Below are positions 9,175 through 18,226 of a stretch of 64,000 bases of DNA, in pieces (positions within the stretch are counted from its first letter, which is position 1; every line of letters starts with the position of its first letter). The notes below the pieces were generated by a model. It was not told the DNA's origin, made no database searches, and saw only the letters and a list, made by a program, of their open reading frames with translations. The position numbers and the translations under genes are program-made. This DNA comes from Chryseobacterium indologenes. Its GTDB lineage: Bacteria > Bacteroidota > Bacteroidia > Flavobacteriales > Weeksellaceae. The stretch lies in NCBI RefSeq assembly GCF_018362995.1, contig NZ_CP074372.1, positions 2,604,001 through 2,668,000 of the forward strand, given 5' to 3'.

Positions 9175-9338
9175 TACTTCAATCAGATTTTGTATTATTT
9201 ATATTATTAAAAATGCTTTCATTATATCTTATCAAATTTACTGAATAGTTTTTCCAGCAAGCCTGTAAACTCTATTAAAAAATTATAAATAATCATTTTT
9301 ATAAAAGAGGTTCCGGAAAATTTTAGGTTACATTTTCG

Positions 9339-9346
9339 TATTTTTG
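9339..9346 (+). promoter_or_regulatory. -7 box of the ABC-F gene
   Basis: TATTTTTG matches the TAnnTTTG consensus and lies 39 bases before the ATG. No clear TTG was found at the ideal distance upstream. Confidence 0.5.
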
Positions 9347-9385
9347 CGGTTCAATTCAAAATTAAAATCAAACCATTAATTTCCA

Positions 9386-11281
9386 ATGAATTACGTTTCT
9401 GCAGAAAATCTTACCAAATCATACGGCATCAAAGTTTTATTTGAAAACATTACTTTTCATATCAATGAAGGGGATAAAATTGCTATTGTTGCCAAAAACG
9501 GAAGTGGAAAATCTACCCTTCTGAAAATATTAATGGGTAAAGAAATTGCAGACAGTGGAGCTGCGATCATCAATAAAGATATCCAGGTGGTATTATTTGA
9601 CCAGGAAATTGATTACGATCCTAAACTCAGCATTGAAGAATTTATGATGGCGCTGGATTCGGAACCTATTCTTGCTCTTAAGAATTATCATCTATCACTT
9701 CATTCTACAGACAATGATTTTATTGAGAAAGCATTGGCTGATATGGAAGCTCACAAGGCTTGGGATCTTGAAAATGAAATGAAACAGATTCTTTCTCAGC
9801 TTAAGATTACTGATCTGGATGCCAAAATGGGAACGCTTTCGGGAGGTCAGATCAAACGTGTAGCACTGGCTAAACTTTTGACGGAAACAAGAGCCGAACA
9901 CAGACATACGCTTCTTATCATGGATGAACCTACCAACCACCTTGATGTGGATATGGTAGAATGGCTTGAAAATTATCTGAATAAAGCAAAAATCACATTA
10001 TTACTCGTAACCCACGACCGATATTTCCTTGACAGTGTTTGTGACATTATCTGGGAAATGGAAGATAGAAATCTGTATGTTCATAATGGTTCATACGCTA
10101 CTTATCTTGAAAACAAAATGATTCGTGAGGAGAATCTTAATGCTACGATTGATAAGGCCAATAACCTTTACCGAAAGGAGCTGGAGTGGATGCGCAGACA
10201 GCCGAAAGCCAGAACTACAAAATCAAAGAGCAGAATTGATGCTTTCTACGAAACTGAAAAGGTTGCCAAAACTGACACCAGAAAGGATGGTTTGGAACTG
10301 GATTTTGAGATGAAGCGTCTGGGAAATAAAATTCTCGAACTTAAACATATTGATAAAAGTTTTGGATCAAAAGTTCTTCTAAAAGATTTCAGCTACCAGT
10401 TTCAACGTGGTGAAAAGGTTGGAATTATCGGGAAAAACGGTGCTGGAAAATCTACCCTGCTTAATATTATCCAAGGTTTGGAAAAAGCTGACAAGGGAGA
10501 AATTGAAACCGGAGAAACTATATCTTTCGGTTATTTCGCTCAGAAAGGGCTTACTTATAAAGAGGATGAGCGTGTGATTGATTTCATCAAGGAAATTGCA
10601 GAATTTTATCCTTTGGCCAATGGAAGAAGCCTGTCTGCATCGCAATTCTTAAGACTGTTCTTATTTGACGATCAGACCCAGTACTCTCCTATCTCCAAAC
10701 TTTCAGGTGGGGAAAAGAGAAGGCTTCACCTGATGTATATTTTGTATCAGAATCCTAATTTCCTGATTTTTGATGAGCCTACGAATGACCTTGATCTTCC
10801 TACGCTAACGGTTCTTGAAAATTTCCTTCAGCAATTCCAGGGATCATTGATTATTGTTTCCCACGACCGATACTTCATGGACAGAATTGTAGATCATATC
10901 CTGGCTTTTGAAGGTGACGGAAAAATCAGAAATTTTGTAGGAAATTTCTCTGAATACCGAGAGGCAAGAAGCCGTGAAGAAGCATTGGAAAAAAATGCCA
11001 CTGTAAAACCTGAGCCCGCTAAAGAAGCTATTACTGTAACAGAAACCGCTCCAGCTGCTGCCTCTAAAAAAAGAAAATTAACTTTTAAGGAACAAAAAGA
11101 GCTGGAAACGATAGAAAAGGAAATGCCGGAACTTGAAGACCAGCGTTCCAAAATTCTGGATCAGCTCAATAATGAAGCGGATTACGAAAAGATCGCCAAA
11201 CTCTCTTCCGAACTGGAAACGGTTTCAGAAAAACTGGAGAACCATGAGATGAGATGGCTGGAGCTTCAGGAAATCCTTTAA
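9386..11281 (+). CDS. ABC-F family ATPase, Uup-like
   Basis: This 631-residue soluble protein has two ABC ATPase domains and no membrane segments. Domain 1 has Walker A AKNGSGKSTLLK, signature LSGGQIKRVALAKLL and Walker B LLIMDEPTNHLD. Domain 2 has GKNGAGKSTLLN, LSGGEKRRLHLMYIL and FLIFDEPTNDLD. An interdomain linker carries RKELEWMRRQPKARTTKSKSR. The C-terminal 75 residues form a charged coiled coil (FKEQKELETIEKEMPELEDQ) like the Uup C-terminal domain. ABC-F proteins act on the ribosome or on branched DNA rather than in transport. Assignment to Uup rather than EttA rests on the C-terminal coil and is not certain. Confidence 0.9.
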   Translation: MNYVSAENLTKSYGIKVLFENITFHINEGDKIAIVAKNGSGKSTLLKILMGKEIADSGAAIINKDIQVVLFDQEIDYDPKLSIEEFMMALDSEPILALKNYHLSLHSTDNDFIEKALADMEAHKAWDLENEMKQILSQLKITDLDAKMGTLSGGQIKRVALAKLLTETRAEHRHTLLIMDEPTNHLDVDMVEWLENYLNKAKITLLLVTHDRYFLDSVCDIIWEMEDRNLYVHNGSYATYLENKMIREENLNATIDKANNLYRKELEWMRRQPKARTTKSKSRIDAFYETEKVAKTDTRKDGLELDFEMKRLGNKILELKHIDKSFGSKVLLKDFSYQFQRGEKVGIIGKNGAGKSTLLNIIQGLEKADKGEIETGETISFGYFAQKGLTYKEDERVIDFIKEIAEFYPLANGRSLSASQFLRLFLFDDQTQYSPISKLSGGEKRRLHLMYILYQNPNFLIFDEPTNDLDLPTLTVLENFLQQFQGSLIIVSHDRYFMDRIVDHILAFEGDGKIRNFVGNFSEYREARSREEALEKNATVKPEPAKEAITVTETAPAAASKKRKLTFKEQKELETIEKEMPELEDQRSKILDQLNNEADYEKIAKLSSELETVSEKLENHEMRWLELQEIL

Positions 11282-11286
11282 TAATT

Positions 11287-11437
11287 ATGAGTTAAAAATT
11301 ATGAATTATGAATGGATTTAAGGTTCAAAGTTTAAAGTTCAAGGTTGATAGCAGTCGTGATTAGAAGTTTCAAACTCATTTACACTCAAACCCTAAAACT
11401 CTCAAACACTCTGACTCATTCATAATTCATAACTCAT
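11287..11437. repeat. Intergenic inverted-repeat element
   Basis: The left arm at 11287-11314 (ATGAGTT, insert, ATGAATTATGAATG) is complementary to the right arm at 11417-11437 except for a 7-base insertion. Between them lies simple sequence made of variants of GGTTCAAAGTTT. It lies between the convergent ABC-F and oxidoreductase genes and resembles the small non-coding palindromic elements scattered in flavobacterial intergenic regions. No transposase is linked to it. Confidence 0.6.
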
Positions 11438-11459
11438 CATTTATAACTAAATACCCCTT

Positions 11460-12515
11460 TTATAATTTAATTACTCTTTCTTCTTTTGCACTTTCCAGAG
11501 AAGCATCAATAATTTTCATATTCTGAATAACTTCTCTTCCCGGAGATGGTAAAGCATATCCAAACACAATGTGCTCGTAGATCTGCTGGTAATAATCCAT
11601 ATAATTTCCAGCTTCACTGGACGTCAGAATTCTTTCAGTCTCAGAATCATCATTCAGGAAGTTTAAAATTCCATCAGCCTCTTTCAATGGCTGGGTCCAT
11701 TCTTTACCATATTCAGGAATGGCACCTGCTACCAATTCATTTTCCTGATTATCTGTTCTTTCCTGTAAGAAAGTTCCTCTGTCGCCGTGAATAGTATAGG
11801 CGTAGTGTCCTTCTTTACTGAAAACAGACGATTTCAGCCTTACTCTCAGGTTATCTTTATAGAATAAGAGGATTTCAAAGTAATCGTTAGCAAACTCACT
11901 TCCTTTCATAGAAAATACATCTGCAAAAAGTTTTTCAGGATATCCAAAATACTGTACAGCCTGGTCTACAAGATGTGCTCCCAGATCATGAAGTGTTCCT
12001 GCACCTACCTGATCCGGACTTTCTTTATGCTGTTTTCCGCTGGGTGTTGTACGGAATCTGTCAAAGCGGATTTCAGCCTCTTTAATATTCCCTATTTTTT
12101 TATCATTTAAAATCTTCTGAACCTGTAAGAAATCACGGTCGAATCTTCTGTTTTGATATACACTTAGGAACAGTCCTTTTTCTTCTGCCAATTGTACCAG
12201 CTCTTCTGCTTCAGCAACATTGACTGTAAAAGGTTTTTCTACAATAATATTTTTTCCTGCTTCCAATGCTTTTTTTGCATACTCATAATGGGTCTGAACC
12301 GGAGTATTGATGATGACCAATTCTACATCTGCCTGCTGAAGCATTTCTTCCACAGAACGGTAAATGGTTGCTTCGGGGTACTTCTCCTTCGATTCTTCCT
12401 TACTTCTTTCCACTACGGCAGATATAAAAAATCCCGGATGTTCCTTTAAAAAAGGAGCATGGAACACTTTTCCGCTCATTCCAAAGGCACAAAGCCCTGC
12501 TTTTACCAATTGCAT
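11460..12515 (-). CDS. Gfo/Idh/MocA family oxidoreductase
   Basis: This 351-residue NAD(P)-dependent dehydrogenase has an N-terminal Rossmann domain (VKAGLCAFGMSGKVFHAPF, then VELVIINTPVQTHYEYAKKAL). The family motif EKPF at about residue 96 provides the catalytic or cofactor lysine. The C-terminal alpha/beta domain includes AGTLHDLGAHLVDQAVQYFG, with the conserved His and Asp. The family oxidises or reduces sugars, inositols and related polyols; the substrate is not evident here. ATG 12515 starts directly at the Rossmann strand; an upstream ATG at 12590 would add an implausible hydrophobic extension. Confidence 0.88.
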   Translation of the reverse strand: MQLVKAGLCAFGMSGKVFHAPFLKEHPGFFISAVVERSKEESKEKYPEATIYRSVEEMLQQADVELVIINTPVQTHYEYAKKALEAGKNIIVEKPFTVNVAEAEELVQLAEEKGLFLSVYQNRRFDRDFLQVQKILNDKKIGNIKEAEIRFDRFRTTPSGKQHKESPDQVGAGTLHDLGAHLVDQAVQYFGYPEKLFADVFSMKGSEFANDYFEILLFYKDNLRVRLKSSVFSKEGHYAYTIHGDRGTFLQERTDNQENELVAGAIPEYGKEWTQPLKEADGILNFLNDDSETERILTSSEAGNYMDYYQQIYEHIVFGYALPSPGREVIQNMKIIDASLESAKEERVIKL

Positions 12516-12655
12516 ATTATAATTTTTAACAAATATATTCATAAAAAACGCTCTATTCCTCAATCTAAAGGAGGTATAGAAATAATCCATCTCACTAACG
12601 CTGAAAAATATGATTTAAATCATAAAATTATTTTTATCTATTCTAAACAAATACT

Positions 12656-12663
12656 TACATTTG
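12656..12663 (+). promoter_or_regulatory. -7 box of the TonB receptor gene
   Basis: TACATTTG matches TAnnTTTG and lies 34 bases before the ATG. No recognisable Fur-box palindrome was seen in the 180-base upstream gap. Confidence 0.5.
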
Positions 12664-12697
12664 CGCCTTATTTAAAACTGTTCTACATAAAAATAAA

Positions 12698-14983
12698 ATG
12701 AAAAGACAATTACTTTCTTTAGGTCTTCTATTTATTGCTGTTTCAGCAAGTTCACAGCTGAAAAACGTTGAAGCAGACACCATCAGAACTCAGACCATTG
12801 AGGATATCAATCTTCATAAAACAGGAAATCCAAACCAGGCAAGACCATTATCGACAAAATCAAATCTGACGGTAATGGAAAATCCACAGCCTATTGCTAT
12901 TGTTACTCATGAAATCATTGAGCAGCAGCAGGCAAAACAGCTTAGTGATGTTCTTCAAAATGTAAATGGATTGTATATCACTTCATCCAGAGGAAATTCT
13001 CAGGACAGCTTTGGTGGACGTGGTTTCATTTTAGGAAATGATAACATCTTTAAGAATGGTTCAAGAATAAACAGTGGTGTTTTCCCTGAAGTAAGTGGTC
13101 TGGAAAGAGTAGAAGTTTTAAAGGGAGCGAATGCTATGCTTTTTGGTAATACAGCAGCTGGTGGTGTTATCAATATGATTACCAAAAAACCAAAATTTAA
13201 TTTTGGGGGAAGCGTAGGATTAAACGGGGGAAGCTGGAATTCTTATAAACCAACAGTTGATATTTATGGACCTTTATCAAAAAATGTTGCATTCAGAATA
13301 AATGGTGCCTACGAGCATGCTGAAAGTTTCAGAGATGTTGTAGAATCAGAGAAATACTATTTCAATCCTTCATTCTTATTTAATTTAAGCGATAAATCTC
13401 AATTAATTGTTGAGGCAGATTATCTTAAAAATAATTTCACCCCGGATTTCGGAATTGGATCTATTACTGAAAAAGATCAAAGCTACAGATTAAATGATGC
13501 TGTTTCCAGAAACACATTCTTCGGAACTGACTGGCAATATCAAAATGTACAGCAAGCTTCTACGAACGTAACTTTTAATCATCAATTTAACGAAAGATGG
13601 TCTTTGAACGCTACGGCTTCTTATCAAAACTATACTAAAGATTATTTTTCTTCTGAAAGAGTACAATGGATATATGACACCAAAGATGCCACTGTAGATC
13701 CTAACAGATTATCATGGAAAAGACCTTTTGGCAGAACTTACAACGAACAAAATTATACTTCTGCACAAGTAAACATCAATGGTGAATTCAATACAGGAAA
13801 AATCAACCATAAAGTTTTAATTGGTGCTGATGCCGATTACAGCCAGGCAGATGCGTATGCTTATACTGTTACGGCTCCAAGAAATCTTCTGTATTTAGAT
13901 GATCCATCAACGTGGGGAAGTATTGATATGCCGAATTCTACTCTTAGTACAAGAAACAGAATCAATACAAGAAGAATCGGGATCTATGCACAGGATTTTA
14001 TCAGCATAACAAAACAACTAAAAGTAATTGCAGGGTTAAGATGGTCTTACATAGAAAATATGCCTACGCTGACCACTCGTTTTACATTAAATGACAAAAT
14101 TGAAGTAGCCAATTCTTCAACATCTGACAATGCATTCTCTCCAAAAGTAGGTTTGGTGTATGCGCCAAATGAAAACCTTTCGGTGTTCGCAACGTATACG
14201 AATTCTTTTGCAGCAAATGCGGGGTATACTTCAGATCAATTTGGAACAGTAAATACCAATCAATCTGCTTCAGATGTTCAAGCTCAGTTAAACACTTTAT
14301 CAAAACAAAGCATAAAGCCATCAACTGTTGATCAATATGAAATTGGTATTAAAAAGAATTTCTGGAACAATGCTTTAGCAGTTAACTTAACAGCTTACCA
14401 GATCATGTACAATAATTACTATCAAACGTATTGGTTTGCTTCTGCTCCGAACGGAGTACCGGTAAATTCCACAGATACCAATCTTAAAGAATTTGCAGGA
14501 AATATGAGAAGCCGTGGTGTGGAACTGGACATTACAGGAAATCCAACAGAAAACTTATCTATAATCGGAGGTTTTTCTTATAACAATTCCGTTTACACGG
14601 ACACTCCTGAAAAAGGATATGTTGAAAACCAAAGATTGGTAAGGACTCCTGCTACAACAGCAAATGCTTCTGTTTTCTATAAATTTACAAACTATGTAAA
14701 AGGATTAAAAATTGGAGCTGGAGTTTATTACATCGGAGACAGAATCGCCGGATGGAATGATTCAAAATCTACAAACACAAGCAGAAATAATGTGAGCAGA
14801 ATGTTTGATCTGAAAGACTACACAACCGTTTCTGTATCTGTAGGCTACGAATGGAATAAATTTTCTATCCAGGGGAAAGTGGGGAACCTGTTTGATGTCG
14901 TAAACTACAATGTTCATGAAAATTATTCAGTGAATCCTATCACACCTAGAAACTACTATTTCACACTAACATACAGACTCTAG
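12698..14983 (+). CDS. TonB-dependent siderophore receptor
   Basis: This 761-residue outer-membrane protein begins with a signal peptide (residues 1-20). A plug domain at about residues 55-165 shows the IAIVTHEIIEQQQAKQLSDV, GLERVEVLKGANAMLFG and AAGGVINMITKKP motifs. A 22-strand barrel ends in the aromatic NYYFTLTYRL. The plug start and barrel resemble FhuA/FecA-like siderophore receptors. Such receptors import ferric siderophores using TonB energy. There is no N-terminal carboxypeptidase-like domain, unlike SusC-type proteins. The following PepSY gene is commonly paired with iron receptors and supports a role in iron uptake; the specific siderophore is unknown. Confidence 0.93.
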   Translation: MKRQLLSLGLLFIAVSASSQLKNVEADTIRTQTIEDINLHKTGNPNQARPLSTKSNLTVMENPQPIAIVTHEIIEQQQAKQLSDVLQNVNGLYITSSRGNSQDSFGGRGFILGNDNIFKNGSRINSGVFPEVSGLERVEVLKGANAMLFGNTAAGGVINMITKKPKFNFGGSVGLNGGSWNSYKPTVDIYGPLSKNVAFRINGAYEHAESFRDVVESEKYYFNPSFLFNLSDKSQLIVEADYLKNNFTPDFGIGSITEKDQSYRLNDAVSRNTFFGTDWQYQNVQQASTNVTFNHQFNERWSLNATASYQNYTKDYFSSERVQWIYDTKDATVDPNRLSWKRPFGRTYNEQNYTSAQVNINGEFNTGKINHKVLIGADADYSQADAYAYTVTAPRNLLYLDDPSTWGSIDMPNSTLSTRNRINTRRIGIYAQDFISITKQLKVIAGLRWSYIENMPTLTTRFTLNDKIEVANSSTSDNAFSPKVGLVYAPNENLSVFATYTNSFAANAGYTSDQFGTVNTNQSASDVQAQLNTLSKQSIKPSTVDQYEIGIKKNFWNNALAVNLTAYQIMYNNYYQTYWFASAPNGVPVNSTDTNLKEFAGNMRSRGVELDITGNPTENLSIIGGFSYNNSVYTDTPEKGYVENQRLVRTPATTANASVFYKFTNYVKGLKIGAGVYYIGDRIAGWNDSKSTNTSRNNVSRMFDLKDYTTVSVSVGYEWNKFSIQGKVGNLFDVVNYNVHENYSVNPITPRNYYFTLTYRL

Positions 14984-15010
14984 AATTCTTTTTATAATAA
15001 TTCTTTCATT

Positions 15011-15046
15011 AAAAGTGGAGATTGCATTTTTGCAGTTTCCACTTTT
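15011..15046 (+). terminator. Long intercistronic hairpin after the TonB receptor gene
   Basis: AAAAGTGGAGATTGCA and TGCAGTTTCCACTTTT form a 16-bp stem with two G-T wobbles and a TTTT loop. It stands between the receptor stop and the PepSY start, where the gap is only 95 bases. A strict U-tract is missing, so it may attenuate rather than fully stop transcription. Confidence 0.65.
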
Positions 15047-15078
15047 GAAATTTTAAAACAAAAACAAAACAATAAGAT

Positions 15079-15594
15079 ATGGATAAGATTAAAGACACAA
15101 GAACTTTCATGAGAATTACCCACCGTTATCTGGGGTATTTCCTTGCCGGGATTATGGCTGTATATTCGTTAAGTGGAATTCTTCTGGTGTACAGAGATAC
15201 TGATTTTCTGAAGAACGAAAAAAAATATGAAAAAAATATCGCAGCCAATCTTTCAGAGAAAGAACTGAAAAAAGAGCTGAAGATGAAAGGTCTTGAAGTG
15301 GAAAAAACAGAAGGAAGCGTTCTTTATTTTAAACAGGGAACTTATGACAGCGCAACCGGAAAAGCCAAATACACTAAGAAAGAATTACCTTTCGTATTAG
15401 ACAAAATGGTTTCTCTTCACAAATCACAGTCTAAAGATGCGATATCGCCTTTAAGTGTATTTTTTGGAGTTTCTCTTTTCTTTTTTGTGATTTCAAGCTT
15501 CTGGATGTTTAATCCTAAAACAAAGGCTTTCAAACGCGGAATCAAGTTTACGATTGCAGGGCTGATCATCTCTATCATTCTTTTATTTATTTAA
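15079..15594 (+). CDS. PepSY-associated membrane protein
   Basis: This 171-residue inner-membrane protein has an N-terminal helix (residues about 18-40, YLGYFLAGIMAVYSLSGILLVY), a charged periplasmic PepSY-like region (EKNIAANLSEKELKKELKMK) and two C-terminal helices (SVFFGVSLFFFVISSFWMF and FTIAGLIISIILLFI). The RITHRYLGY start is typical of PepSY-associated transmembrane proteins that accompany siderophore receptors and ferric reductases. It is shorter than the classic four-helix form. Its position 95 bases after the TonB receptor suggests a role in handling iron or siderophores in the periplasm. Confidence 0.85.
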   Translation: MDKIKDTRTFMRITHRYLGYFLAGIMAVYSLSGILLVYRDTDFLKNEKKYEKNIAANLSEKELKKELKMKGLEVEKTEGSVLYFKQGTYDSATGKAKYTKKELPFVLDKMVSLHKSQSKDAISPLSVFFGVSLFFFVISSFWMFNPKTKAFKRGIKFTIAGLIISIILLFI

Positions 15595-15849
15595 TACTCA
15601 GCAAACTGAACAAAGGAGAAAAACCACTTGGGATTATCACCCATATTTATCATTTCCTTTTTAAAACCCGCTTTTTATTTTCTTTATCATTATGAAATTC
15701 TCAGTTAATATGTTAAAAAAATGAATTATATCTCCCTGAGAATGTTAACGTTTATTTAGAAAAATTACCTAAAATTAAGAGTATGGCACATTTATTGTTT
15801 TTTCTATAACTCGTGAATAATAAACATTTAATTATTAAAATAATAAATT

Positions 15850-16440
15850 ATGAAAAAACTTATTTTAACAGGGATATTAGCCGTAGCAGGTTTAACAGCA
15901 ACCGCAAACGCTCAGATTCAAAAAGGTAATTGGATGGTAGGGGGTAACCTTGTAGGGGCAAATTTTGGTTTAAATGAAGGAGCAGGATATGACTTTGCAA
16001 TTCAGCCAAAAGGAGCATATTTCATCGAAGATAATATTGCAGTTGGGGGATATGTGGATTTAGGATTCAAAGGAGCTAAAGATGCACCTACTACTTTTAC
16101 ATATAATGTTGGAGCATTAGGACGTTATTATCTTAACCCGGGAGAGCAGGGAGTAAACAACTTGCTTCACCACGGAAGATGGTTCTTCGAAGGTAACGTA
16201 GGTGTTGGAGGTATGTCAATCTCTAAAGGAGGTTCTTCTTCTAACGGTCTTAACTTCGGATTTGGACCTGGTTATTCTTACTTCATCACTCCAAACATCG
16301 GATTGGAAGGTTTAGTGAAATATGATGCAAATGCAGGATTCGGAAGTGGTGGATATACTAACAAAATTACTTTTGGTTTAGGATTCCAGATTTATCTTCC
16401 AACGTCTAAAGCAAAACAAATCATCAACGACGTTAAGTAA
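15850..16440 (+). CDS. Outer-membrane beta-barrel protein, porin-like
   Basis: The 196-residue protein has a signal peptide (MKKLILTGILAVAGLTATANAQ) followed by Gly- and aromatic-rich alternating strands (NWMVGGNLVGANFGL, GYVDLGFKG, WFFEGNVGVGGMS, KITFGLGFQIYLP). This fits a small eight-strand barrel of the OmpW/OmpA-transmembrane type. No peptidoglycan-binding domain is present. The 255-base upstream gap contains a perfect ATTCTCAG/CTGAGAAT inverted repeat near 15695-15745 and AT-rich promoter sequence. The function is unknown beyond outer-membrane location. Confidence 0.82.
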   Translation: MKKLILTGILAVAGLTATANAQIQKGNWMVGGNLVGANFGLNEGAGYDFAIQPKGAYFIEDNIAVGGYVDLGFKGAKDAPTTFTYNVGALGRYYLNPGEQGVNNLLHHGRWFFEGNVGVGGMSISKGGSSSNGLNFGFGPGYSYFITPNIGLEGLVKYDANAGFGSGGYTNKITFGLGFQIYLPTSKAKQIINDVK

Positions 16441-16464
16441 TCACTGAAATACTTATAAAAAAAT

Positions 16465-16499
16465 GAAAGCGCCCCGAAAATTTATTTCGGGGCGCTTTT
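16465..16499. terminator. Strong bidirectional terminator
   Basis: AAAGCGCCCCGAAA and TTTCGGGGCGCTTT form a 14-bp perfect stem with a 5-base loop, GC-rich in an AT-rich context. A T-run flanks each side. It ends the barrel-protein gene and the convergent peroxiredoxin gene. Confidence 0.92.
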
Positions 16500-16537
16500 C
16501 GTACAAATTAAAACTAAACTATAAAAAATCAAATAAA

Positions 16538-17173
16538 TCATGTATTGGGTTGTGGCGTGTATCGTAAATAAGGTTTTATTTCCGTCACCCCTTTTGGGAA
16601 TATCTTCCTTGCTTCTTCTGTAGAAATCGTTGGCAGAACAATTACATCTTCTCCATTTTCCCAATTAACAGGAGTAGCCACACGATAGTTATCCACAAGC
16701 TGCAAAGAATCCAGCACTCTAAGGATTTCGTCAAAATTTCTTCCTGTAGAGGCCGGATAGGTAATAATCAGTCTTACTTTTTTGGAAGGGTCAATAATCA
16801 AAAGAGAACGTACAGTCGCAGTAGCAGAAGCATTGGGATGAATAAAATCATACAGCTCCGAAACTTTTCTGTCTTTATCAGCAATAATAGGAAACTGCAC
16901 ATTGGTATTCTGAGTTTGATTAATATCTTTTACCCAGTTTTGATGATCTTCTACTCCATCTACACTTAAAGCAATCACTTTTGTTCCTCTGGCATCAAAT
17001 TCAGACTGCAATTTTGCGGTGTATCCCAACTCTGTAGTGCATACCGGGGTATAATCTGCAGGATGCGAAAACAGAATCCCCCAAGAATCTCCCAGATAAT
17101 TATAGAAATTGATATCTCCTACTGATGACTCTGCCTGAAAGTTGGGTGCTGTATCTCCTAGTTTGATTGACAT
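16538..17173 (-). CDS. 1-Cys peroxiredoxin (Prx6 type)
   Basis: This 211-residue thiol peroxidase has the peroxidatic motif FSHPADYTPVCTTE with Cys at about residue 45. The long C-terminal extension (RVATPVNWENGEDVIVLPTIS) separates Prx6 from AhpC. No resolving CxxC partner is seen. Prx6 enzymes reduce H2O2 and organic hydroperoxides. It is a single-gene unit whose promoter is embedded in a perfect palindrome (17190-17210), so it is probably controlled by a dimeric regulator. Confidence 0.95.
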   Translation of the reverse strand: MSIKLGDTAPNFQAESSVGDINFYNYLGDSWGILFSHPADYTPVCTTELGYTAKLQSEFDARGTKVIALSVDGVEDHQNWVKDINQTQNTNVQFPIIADKDRKVSELYDFIHPNASATATVRSLLIIDPSKKVRLIITYPASTGRNFDEILRVLDSLQLVDNYRVATPVNWENGEDVIVLPTISTEEARKIFPKGVTEIKPYLRYTPQPNT

Positions 17174-17189
17174 AATGTTTTCTCTTTAT

Positions 17190-17210
17190 AGTCTACAAAT
17201 TTAGTAGACT
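17190..17210 (-). promoter_or_regulatory. Palindromic operator over the peroxiredoxin -7 box
   Basis: AGTCTAC and GTAGACT form perfect 7-bp arms around a 7-base AT centre. On the minus strand the centre provides TAAATTTG (17196-17203), a match to the -7 box. A protein bound to the palindrome would block RNA polymerase. The regulator is not identified; the arm size fits a small winged-helix dimer such as an Rrf2-type protein, but this is inference. Confidence 0.6.
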
Positions 17211-17266
17211 TTTTGGAACTGGCAAATTTTTTGATGAAAATTTATATCTTTATTAAAATTTTATTC

Positions 17267-18154
17267 ATGGAGAAGACCGGACTCAGGTATGTAGATCTTG
17301 TTTATAAGGTATTGGAAAACTGGTATGTGACCTTTGCAGAGCTTACCCCAAAACTCATTGTCGGAATTTTAGTATTTACATTTTTCCTGATTACCAGTAA
17401 ATATTTAAGCCAGGCAGCCGTAAAAATCTTCCATAAATTCTTCCCGAAGAGCAAAAAAGAAAGCTCATTAGTAACTTTAATCAGTGTATTCAGATTTCTG
17501 ATCATGCTGATGGGAACCTTTATTGCGTTGGAAATAATGGGTTTCAGCGGTTTTCTTTGGAAATTTATCGGAAGCTTGGGAGTTGCCGGGGTTATTGCCG
17601 GGGTTGCGCTGAAAGATTTGGTTTCAAGTATTTTTTCAGGAATGCTGATCGGAATTGATAAAGCATACAAAGTAGGAGATTATATTACGATTGGAGCTCA
17701 TTCAGGAACAGTACAGGAAATAGGATTTTTAACTACGAAACTTCTTACCGACGATGGAAAAAAGGCTTATATTCCTAATCAGGTAGTCTTCAATGCACCG
17801 TTTTATAATATTACGGCTTCACCACAGCGCAGGATTATTTTAAATTTTGAAATTCCTGCTGATGAAGATATCAGTAAAGCACAGAAAGGAATTCTGGATG
17901 TGATTAAAAACCTTGACAATGTGGATAAGCTAGACACCATAGAGGTGATCTTTACCGATCTGAAACAAGGCGCATTTAACCTGCAGGTGAAGTTCTGGAT
18001 AAAAGTAGGTGCTAACCTGGCTCAGGTAAGAAGTAAGGCTTATTTAGGTATTAAAGAACGTTTTGATGTGGATAAAGTGCAGTTGGTAACGCCTACAAGC
18101 ATCAGTATTACGAGTGGAGAGAATATTTTACCTGAAAGCCATCAGGATAAGTAA
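17267..18154 (+). CDS. Small-conductance mechanosensitive channel (MscS family)
   Basis: The 295-residue protein has three membrane helices in the first 120 residues. The third carries the Gly/Ala-rich pore signature GSLGVAGVIAGVALKDLVSSIFSGMLIGID, followed by the beta domain (YKVGDYITIGAHSGTVQEIGFLTTKL, then YIPNQVVFNAPFYN). A C-terminal alpha/beta domain completes it. The channel opens under membrane tension to release osmolytes on hypo-osmotic shock. ATG 17267 is preferred over an upstream TTG at 17213, which overlaps the divergent peroxiredoxin promoter palindrome region. It is a single-gene unit ending in a hairpin. Confidence 0.93.
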   Translation: MEKTGLRYVDLVYKVLENWYVTFAELTPKLIVGILVFTFFLITSKYLSQAAVKIFHKFFPKSKKESSLVTLISVFRFLIMLMGTFIALEIMGFSGFLWKFIGSLGVAGVIAGVALKDLVSSIFSGMLIGIDKAYKVGDYITIGAHSGTVQEIGFLTTKLLTDDGKKAYIPNQVVFNAPFYNITASPQRRIILNFEIPADEDISKAQKGILDVIKNLDNVDKLDTIEVIFTDLKQGAFNLQVKFWIKVGANLAQVRSKAYLGIKERFDVDKVQLVTPTSISITSGENILPESHQDK

Positions 18155-18174
18155 GGAATTCAAATAAAAAATAG

Positions 18175-18201
18175 AGACCATTTCAACTTTTGAAGTGGTC
18201 T
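18175..18201 (+). terminator. Terminator of the MscS gene
   Basis: AGACCATTTCAA pairs with TTGAAGTGGTCT (one wobble) and is followed by TTTTT. It lies 20 bases after the MscS stop and before the convergent hypothetical gene. Confidence 0.8.
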
Positions 18202-18226
18202 TTTTATATCTGTTCTAAAAAATAAA

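Noticed and set aside
15784..15799. Sigma-54-like TGGCAC-n5-TTGTT upstream of the barrel-protein gene.
   Set aside because: The nearly invariant GC at the -12 element is missing, so it is probably a chance match.
16688..16696. A perfect DnaA box (TTATCCACA) inside the peroxiredoxin gene.
   Set aside because: Isolated and coding; expected by chance about once per window of this composition.
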